Shown here piece after piece: positions 14,047 through 18,505 of a stretch of 18,505 nt of DNA. Under the pieces are notes generated by a model. That model made no database searches. It saw only the letters and a list, made by a program, of their open reading frames with translations, and had not been told where the DNA came from. Location: positions 1 through 18,505 of the forward strand of contig JBFIDI010000051.1 in the NCBI GenBank assembly GCA_041581405.1, in the 5' to 3' direction. Source of the stretch: CAISIP01 sp041581405. GTDB taxonomy: Bacteria > Pseudomonadota > Gammaproteobacteria > Burkholderiales > Burkholderiaceae_C. Position numbers and translations under genes: made by a program. Every line of letters begins with the position of its first letter. Within the stretch, counting starts at the first letter, position 1.

Positions 14047-15456
14047 TCAGCCGCCGGCCTGCGCCAGCAGTTCCTCCATGCGCTCGAGCCCCGCGCGTCG
14101 CGCCTGGCGGTAACGCGCCAGCAGGGCCTGCGTGGCGGCATCGTCCTGCTGCGTCGCATGCGCGAACATGCCGGACTGCACGTCGAGCCGGGCGCGGCAC
14201 AACCAGTCCTGCAGGCCCGGCACGCGGGACCAGGCCTGCTGGTTGCGCGCGGTGCGCACATGCATGCGCAACCAGTCCAGCGGCTCGTTGGGCGGCGCCA
14301 CCGGCAGGCACAAGGCGTTCTTCGCCGCGTCGTCGTCCAGCGTCGCCTCCAGCCGCGCGATCAACGCGGCGCTGAAACACGGCGCGCAGCGCCGCACGTA
14401 TTGCAGCACGATGCGCCCGCGCTGGAACACCGGTTGCGCCGGCGCGCGCGGCAGCCCGGCGGAACTGCAATGGATGTAGAGCCGACCGGGTGCCATCGGC
14501 ACCTCGCCATGGGCGAGCACGATGCGCCCGCGCTCGACGGCCAGCACGTGCCCGAGCCGCACCACGTTGCCGATGCGACGCAGCTGCGCGAGTTCGGCGT
14601 CGCTGACGATGGCGCACCGGAACATCGTCGGCGCAACACCGCGGTCCATGCGCTGCAGCAGCCGCTGCGCCTCCAGCCGCGCGAACAGCTCCGGCACCGA
14701 CGCGGCCTGTTGCGCGGCCTCGAGCTCGGCGGCCGCCGCGCTGAAGGTCGGTGCGAAAAAAGCGTTGCCCACCTGCAGGTTGGCGCGGTTGAGCAACCAG
14801 GATTCGCGCGGCCGCACCCAGGTCAGGCGTTGCGGCGCCACGCCCTGCTCGAGCAGCCACAACGCGGTGTCCATCGCCGTCTTGCCGCCGCCGACGATCA
14901 CATATCCCGCGACCGGTTCGCGCCAGTGCACCAGCCGGTCCGGCGTGGTCCAGGCCACGCCCCCGGCCACCGTGAACGCCGGATCGTGCGTGGCCGGCAC
15001 CTGCGTATCGGCCACCGTGGCATCGACCCACTTGCGCCGCGCGCGCAGCTGCATGCGCCGACCAGTGACGAGCGAACGCGCGACGCCGCCCGGCTCGAGC
15101 TCCGACATCGGCAGATAACGCACACGGCCGCTGGGCAGCAGATGCTGCTGCATGACGGCGTCGAAGTAGGCGCAGATCTCCGCGCCGCTGGCAAGCCGCT
15201 GCAAGCCCCGGTTCAGCCCGACGGCATCACACGACGCGTCGCCGAACGGGCGCGAGTTGACGCCGTAGTTCGCCGACGGTCCGTGCAGGCGCACGAACGG
15301 GTAGCTGTCGTTCCAATGGCCGCCGGGCTTGTGGCGGCGGTCGACGATGATGATGCTGGCGCCCGGGCTCTCGGCGAGCAGGGCATCGGCAAACGCCATG
15401 CCGCAGGCACCGGCGCCGACGATGACGTAGTCGGCCTCGTGTTCGGCCACTGACAT
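14047..15456 (-). CDS. FAD/NAD(P)-dependent oxidoreductase, flavin monooxygenase-like
   Basis: Flavoprotein of 469 residues. The N-terminal FAD-binding Rossmann motif is VIVGAGACG (11-19, GxGxxG), with D39 closing the second strand. GGHWNDSYPFVRLHGPSANYG at 45-65 resembles the substrate/FAD region of flavin monooxygenases. A second dinucleotide motif, VIVGGGKTA (186-194), should bind NAD(P)H, and WVRPRESWLLNR follows it. Later landmarks are YIHCSSAGLP and an ending rich in Ala/Glu. I chose the ATG at 15456 because AAGGAG (complement of 15463-15468) lies 6 bases upstream; the frame is open further but has no ribosome site. Enzymes of this shape oxygenate or oxidise small organics, but the substrate is unknown. 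It diverges from an AraC regulator 191 bases away, probably its controller. Confidence 0.88.
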   Translation of the reverse strand: MSVAEHEADYVIVGAGACGMAFADALLAESPGASIIIVDRRHKPGGHWNDSYPFVRLHGPSANYGVNSRPFGDASCDAVGLNRGLQRLASGAEICAYFDAVMQQHLLPSGRVRYLPMSELEPGGVARSLVTGRRMQLRARRKWVDATVADTQVPATHDPAFTVAGGVAWTTPDRLVHWREPVAGYVIVGGGKTAMDTALWLLEQGVAPQRLTWVRPRESWLLNRANLQVGNAFFAPTFSAAAAELEAAQQAASVPELFARLEAQRLLQRMDRGVAPTMFRCAIVSDAELAQLRRIGNVVRLGHVLAVERGRIVLAHGEVPMAPGRLYIHCSSAGLPRAPAQPVFQRGRIVLQYVRRCAPCFSAALIARLEATLDDDAAKNALCLPVAPPNEPLDWLRMHVRTARNQQAWSRVPGLQDWLCRARLDVQSGMFAHATQQDDAATQALLARYRQARRAGLERMEELLAQAGG

Positions 15457-15610
15457 GGAATGCTCCTTGTGCATCCGGCAGGCGTGCCGGCGACGGGTCG
15501 CGGTTGCGACGACAGGGCCATTGTTCGCCGCCGCCGGCGCCGGCGATTTCCCGCGCCTCCGGCAAATTTGCCCGCCACTCCGCCACCACGGGATCGCGGT
15601 GCCGGGGCGC

Positions 15611-15639
15611 TTGACGCGCGCACGGCGCTGCCGCACCAT
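15611..15639 (+). promoter_or_regulatory. Candidate promoter of the AraC-type gene
   Basis: TTGACG (15611-15616) and CACCAT (15634-15639) are separated by exactly 17 bases. The -10 is poor. Transcription would start around 15646, almost at the ATG at 15648, so the message would be leaderless. This fits the lack of a Shine-Dalgarno. Confidence 0.35.
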
Positions 15640-15647
15640 GCGACGCC

Positions 15648-16649
15648 ATGGAACACGACCCCTTGTCGGACGTGCTGCGCAGCGTGAACCTGCGCGGCAA
15701 GGTGTTCTATTACGTCAGTTGCCGCAACGAATGGGTCGCCGAGACGCCGCCATCGGCCGAGCTGGCGCTGGCACTGAACCCGGGCGTGGAGCACATGCTG
15801 GCCTACCACATGCTCATCCGCGGCAGCGGCTGGGCCGCCGTCGACGGCGAGCCGCCGGTGCGCGTCGCGGCCGGCGACATCGTCATGTTTCCGCGCGGCG
15901 ACGCCCACGTGTTGTCCAGTGCGCCGGGCATGCGCGCCAACGGCGACGACAGCGAATGGCGCATCACGACGCGCGACGCCCCGAAACCGGTCGCGCTCGC
16001 CTTCCATGACGGCGTGTGCGAGCCCGGCGCCGAGATGCCAGCCGAACAGGCGAGCACGGTGTTCATCTGCAGCTTCATCAGTTGCGACCTGCGGCCGTTC
16101 AACCCCTTGATCCACGCCTTGCCGCGCCTGCTGCACCAGAACGCCAGCGGCGTGGGCGCCTGGGTCGCACCGATGCTGGGCCAGGCGGTCAGCGAGTCGC
16201 GCCAGCGCCGGCCGGGCAGCGCCGCGCTGCTCGAGCGCGTCAGCGAGATGGTGTTCGTCGACACCGCGCGGCGTTACCTGGAGTCGCTGCCCGAAGGCGG
16301 TGGCGGCACCGGCTGGCTGGCGGCGCTGCGCGACCGCCACGTCGGTCGTGCCATCGGACTGATGCACGCGCGCCCGGCGCACGACTGGACGGTCGACGAA
16401 CTGGGCCGGCAGGTCGGCATGTCGCGCTCGGCGCTGCACGAGCATTTCGTCGACATGGTCGGCCAGCCGCCGATGCAATACCTGGCCAACTGGCGCATGC
16501 AACTCGGCGCCAAGGCCTTGCGCGAGAGCCGCGCCACCGTGGCCAGCATCGCGCAGGACGTGGGCTACGACTCGGAGGCGGCATTTGCGCGCGCCTTCAA
16601 GCGCGCCATGGGCCGACCGCCGGCGGCGTGGCGGCGCGCGCAGCACTGA
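15648..16649 (+). CDS. AraC family transcriptional regulator with N-terminal cupin-type ligand domain
   Basis: Regulator of 333 residues. The N-terminal half looks like the AraC-binding-like cupin: LAYHMLIRGSGWAAVDG with the RVAAGDIVMFPRGDAHVL strand pair at about 51-90. The C-terminal domain holds two helix-turn-helices: WTVDELGRQVGMSRSALHEHF (about 247-267) and VASIAQDVGYDSEAAFARAFKRAMGRPPAAWR (from 298). The second carries the usual GYxSxxAFxRAFKR signature. Such proteins mostly activate a divergent or adjacent gene, here the FAD oxidoreductase. The start at 15648 has no Shine-Dalgarno. The ligand is unknown; AraC proteins with this cupin often sense small organic molecules. Confidence 0.93.
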   Translation: MEHDPLSDVLRSVNLRGKVFYYVSCRNEWVAETPPSAELALALNPGVEHMLAYHMLIRGSGWAAVDGEPPVRVAAGDIVMFPRGDAHVLSSAPGMRANGDDSEWRITTRDAPKPVALAFHDGVCEPGAEMPAEQASTVFICSFISCDLRPFNPLIHALPRLLHQNASGVGAWVAPMLGQAVSESRQRRPGSAALLERVSEMVFVDTARRYLESLPEGGGGTGWLAALRDRHVGRAIGLMHARPAHDWTVDELGRQVGMSRSALHEHFVDMVGQPPMQYLANWRMQLGAKALRESRATVASIAQDVGYDSEAAFARAFKRAMGRPPAAWRRAQH

Positions 16650-16674
16650 CGGCACCGGCACCCACACGCCGGCG

Positions 16675-16693
16675 CGGCCGGGTCACCCGGCCG
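16675..16693 (+). terminator. Strong GC hairpin after the AraC-type gene, possible terminator
   Basis: CGGCCGGG (16675-16682) pairs perfectly with CCCGGCCG (16686-16693) around a 3-base loop, 25 bases after the stop codon. No T-tract follows, so intrinsic termination is doubtful, but it may mark a 3' end. The rest of the gap to the next gene (16694-16891) shows no other gene. Confidence 0.4.
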
Positions 16694-16891
16694 GCACGAC
16701 GCGAGCCGCCGGTTGCCGCACGATGCGGACGCGCGGGCAAATCCGCCGGACATCCAGGAAAGCGCAACACGGACCGGCTCGGAAGAATCGATTGCGTCGC
16801 CGCGATCCCGCCGCGATGCCGGCGCAGGCCCGACGCCACGCCGTGCATGTTGTCCCTGCGGTCTTCCGCTTTTTCCTGATTGGAGCTTCCC

Positions 16892-17725
16892 ATGAACCAG
16901 GTCCTGGACCTTCCCGCCGCGGCGCCCGACTACGCCGCCATCAAGCAACGCCAGCAGGCCACCTGGGCCAGCGGCGACTACGCCGTCATCGGCACCACGC
17001 TGCAGATCGTCGGCGAAACACTGGCCGAGGCCGTCGACATCCGGGCCGGCGAGCGCGTGCTCGACGTCGCCGCCGGCAACGGCAACGCCACGCTGGCCGC
17101 GGCCCGGCGCTTCGCCGACGTGACCTCGACCGACAACGTGCCGGCGCTGCTCGACAAGGGCCGCGCGCGCGCGCACGCCGAAGGACTTGCGGTGCGGTTC
17201 GAGCCGGCCGACGCCGAGGCGTTGCCGTTCGCCGACGGCAGCTTCGACGTCGTGGTGTCGACCTTCGGCGCGATGTTCACGCCCGACCACACACGCAACG
17301 CCGGCGAGATGCTGCGCGTATTGCGCAGCGGCGGACGCATCGGGCTGGCGAACTGGACACCCGACGGATTCATCGGCCGCCTGTTCCGGCTGATCGGCGA
17401 ATACGTGCCGCCGCCGGCCGGCGTCAAGTCGCCCGCCTTGTGGGGCACGGAGCCGCACATCGTCGAGTTGTTCGGCAACCAGGCGGCGCAGATCCGCTGC
17501 GAACGCCGGCATTTCCAGTTCCGCTACCGCTCGGCCGCGCACTGGTTGCAGGTGTTCCGCACATATTACGGCCCGATCTGCAAGGCCTTCGACGCACTCG
17601 ACGACACGCGGCGTCCGGCGCTGGCGCGCGACATCACCCACCTGCTCGAGACGATGAACACCGGCGGCCGCGACACGCTGCGGATCCCGGGCGAATACCT
17701 CGAAGTCGTGATCAGCAAGGCCTGA
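16892..17725 (+). CDS. Class I SAM-dependent methyltransferase
   Basis: Cytoplasmic methyltransferase of 277 residues, Methyltransf_11/UbiE-like. SAM motif I is VLDVAAGNGN (56-65). The acidic residue at the end of strand 2 is probably D81 (STDN). The strand 3 segment is PADAEALPFADGSFDVVV (from about 105), with D107, and LRVLRSGGRIGLANW (141-155) follows. The C-terminal third has no clear motif and would decide the acceptor. The ATG at 16892 has TGGAG 6 bases upstream. It lies 32 bases before the haloperoxidase-like gene and both have good ribosome sites, so they are probably an operon. The acceptor substrate is unknown; small-molecule methylation is likeliest from the fold. Confidence 0.9.
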   Translation: MNQVLDLPAAAPDYAAIKQRQQATWASGDYAVIGTTLQIVGETLAEAVDIRAGERVLDVAAGNGNATLAAARRFADVTSTDNVPALLDKGRARAHAEGLAVRFEPADAEALPFADGSFDVVVSTFGAMFTPDHTRNAGEMLRVLRSGGRIGLANWTPDGFIGRLFRLIGEYVPPPAGVKSPALWGTEPHIVELFGNQAAQIRCERRHFQFRYRSAAHWLQVFRTYYGPICKAFDALDDTRRPALARDITHLLETMNTGGRDTLRIPGEYLEVVISKA

Positions 17726-17757
17726 GCACACCCCCATCCACCGAAACAGGAGCGACC

Positions 17758-18505
17758 ATGAAACCGCTTTCCCTCCCCTGCGCGCGTACCGCCATCGGCC
17801 TGGTGCTGTGCGCCGCCACGTTGCCATCGGCCCATGCCGATGCCGTCACCGACTGGAACCTCAAGGCCCATGCCTGGGTTGCCGAAGCCCGGCTCGGCAC
17901 GCCGCCGGCGATCCGGGTGCTGGCCCTGGTACAGACCGCCGTGCACGACGCCGTGCTCGCCGCCGGCACCGCAGCCTCGCTCGACGCGGCGGTGGCTGCC
18001 GCCAACCATGCGGCGCTGCGCCAGTTGTTGCCGACGCACCTGTCGGCACCGGTCACCGCGGCCTACCAGTCCGCGCTGGCCACCATCCCGCCCGGCGCGG
18101 CACGGGACGCGGGCGTCGCGGCCGGCGAACAGGCCGCGGCGGCCGTGTTGCGCAAGCGCGCCGACGACACCGCCGCCGTGGCCGCGGCGGCGGCGCCCGC
18201 CGCCGGCTACCGGCCGCATACCAGCGCCGGCAGCTACGTACCCACGGCCATGCCGGCGCTGCCGCACTGGTCGCAGCGCAAGCCCTGGCTCATGAGCAGC
18301 GCGGCCCAGTTCCGTCCCGCGGCGCCACCCGCGCTCGCGAGCGAGCAATGGGCCCGCGACTACAACGAGGTCAAGGAATTCGGCGCCCGCGCCAGCACCC
18401 GGCGCAGCGCCGAGCAGACCGAGGTCGCACGGTTCTGGGAATATTCGATGCCGACGATCTACTACGGCGTGCTGCGCTCGGTTGCGCTGCAACCGGGTCG
18501 GCCCG
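17758..18505 (+). CDS. Vanadium-dependent haloperoxidase/PAP2-related secreted protein, partial
   Basis: The first 249 residues are inside the window; the C-terminal half is cut off. Residues 1-27 form a Sec signal peptide (MKPLSLP, hydrophobic core, cleavage after SAHA), so the protein is periplasmic or exported. The N-terminal helical domain has the pattern of vanadium haloperoxidase-like proteins: DWNLKAHAWV, RVLALVQTAVHDAV, LDAAVAAANHAAL, then YRPHTSAGSYVP, KPWLMSSAAQFRP, DYNEVKEFGARASTRRSAEQTEVARFWEY. The vanadate-binding lysine, arginines and histidines of the PAP2 core normally lie further on, so activity cannot be judged. AGGAG precedes the ATG. A vanadium haloperoxidase would halogenate organics with peroxide; many bacterial relatives have unknown function or act as acid phosphatases. 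Confidence 0.85.
   Translation, partial: MKPLSLPCARTAIGLVLCAATLPSAHADAVTDWNLKAHAWVAEARLGTPPAIRVLALVQTAVHDAVLAAGTAASLDAAVAAANHAALRQLLPTHLSAPVTAAYQSALATIPPGAARDAGVAAGEQAAAAVLRKRADDTAAVAAAAAPAAGYRPHTSAGSYVPTAMPALPHWSQRKPWLMSSAAQFRPAAPPALASEQWARDYNEVKEFGARASTRRSAEQTEVARFWEYSMPTIYYGVLRSVALQPGRP

Noticed and set aside
17758..17838. Lipoprotein signal in the haloperoxidase-like protein (LVLC)
   Set aside because: The residue before the cysteine is leucine, not Gly/Ala/Ser, and a better signal peptidase I site (SAHA) follows.
1..18505. tRNA, rRNA, CRISPR array, insertion sequence, toxin-antitoxin or defence genes
   Set aside because: Looked for by eye and not found; no regularly spaced repeats, transposase motifs or terminal inverted repeats were visible. 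Small structured RNAs cannot be excluded without a covariance search.

Overview
The window reads as a strongly GC-rich bacterial chromosome segment, by eye about two thirds G+C. It most likely comes from a member of the Burkholderiales (Betaproteobacteria). The main reason is two Bug-type (TctC-like) periplasmic receptors with no TctA/TctB membrane partners nearby, a habit typical of Bordetella, Variovorax, Achromobacter and Cupriavidus. The mix of GntR-, LacI- and AraC-type regulators with short-chain dehydrogenases, an enolase-superfamily enzyme and a CoA ligase fits an accessory catabolic region. I cannot name the species.

Layout. (1) 1-494 (-): start of an ABC-transporter substrate-binding protein of the peptide/nickel class, cut by the window edge. 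(2) 909-4550 (+): a GntR/FCD regulator, a mandelate racemase/enolase-superfamily enzyme and two SDR oxidoreductases, probably one sugar-acid or hydroxy-acid catabolic operon diverging from the transporter gene. (3) 4782-5930: a SlyB-like glycine-zipper lipoprotein (+) and a small zinc-ribbon membrane protein (-), converging on one bidirectional terminator at 5314-5348. (4) 5931-6379: a spacer holding a decayed, internally deleted partial copy of the second SDR gene. (5) 6380-11571 (+): LacI-type regulator, Bug receptor, carboxymuconolactone-decarboxylase-like protein, SDR and acyl-CoA ligase, tightly packed with coupled start/stop codons. (6) 11639-14021 (+): an M20D amidohydrolase and a second Bug receptor that seems to have its own operator/promoter. 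(7) 14047-16649: a two-dinucleotide-fold FAD/NAD(P) oxidoreductase (-) diverging from an AraC regulator (+). (8) 16892-18505 (+): a SAM methyltransferase followed by a vanadium-haloperoxidase-like secreted protein cut by the window edge.

How it may work together (inference). Module 2 looks like uptake by an ABC system, dehydration or epimerisation by the enolase-superfamily enzyme and oxidation by the SDRs under a GntR repressor. Module 5 looks like capture by the Bug receptor, oxidation by the SDR and CoA activation by the ligase under a LacI-type repressor. Substrates cannot be read from sequence.

The most unusual signals are: the SDR relic, made of three collinear blocks of the neighbouring intact gene with in-frame deletions, one at a GGCCGGC repeat; an 11-codon mini-ORF that joins two genes by start/stop overlaps on both sides; an AT-rich, rare-codon 5' end on the LacI-type gene; and the lack of Shine-Dalgarno sequences in front of all three regulators when most enzyme genes have good ones. 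No RNA gene, insertion sequence, CRISPR array or defence system was seen.
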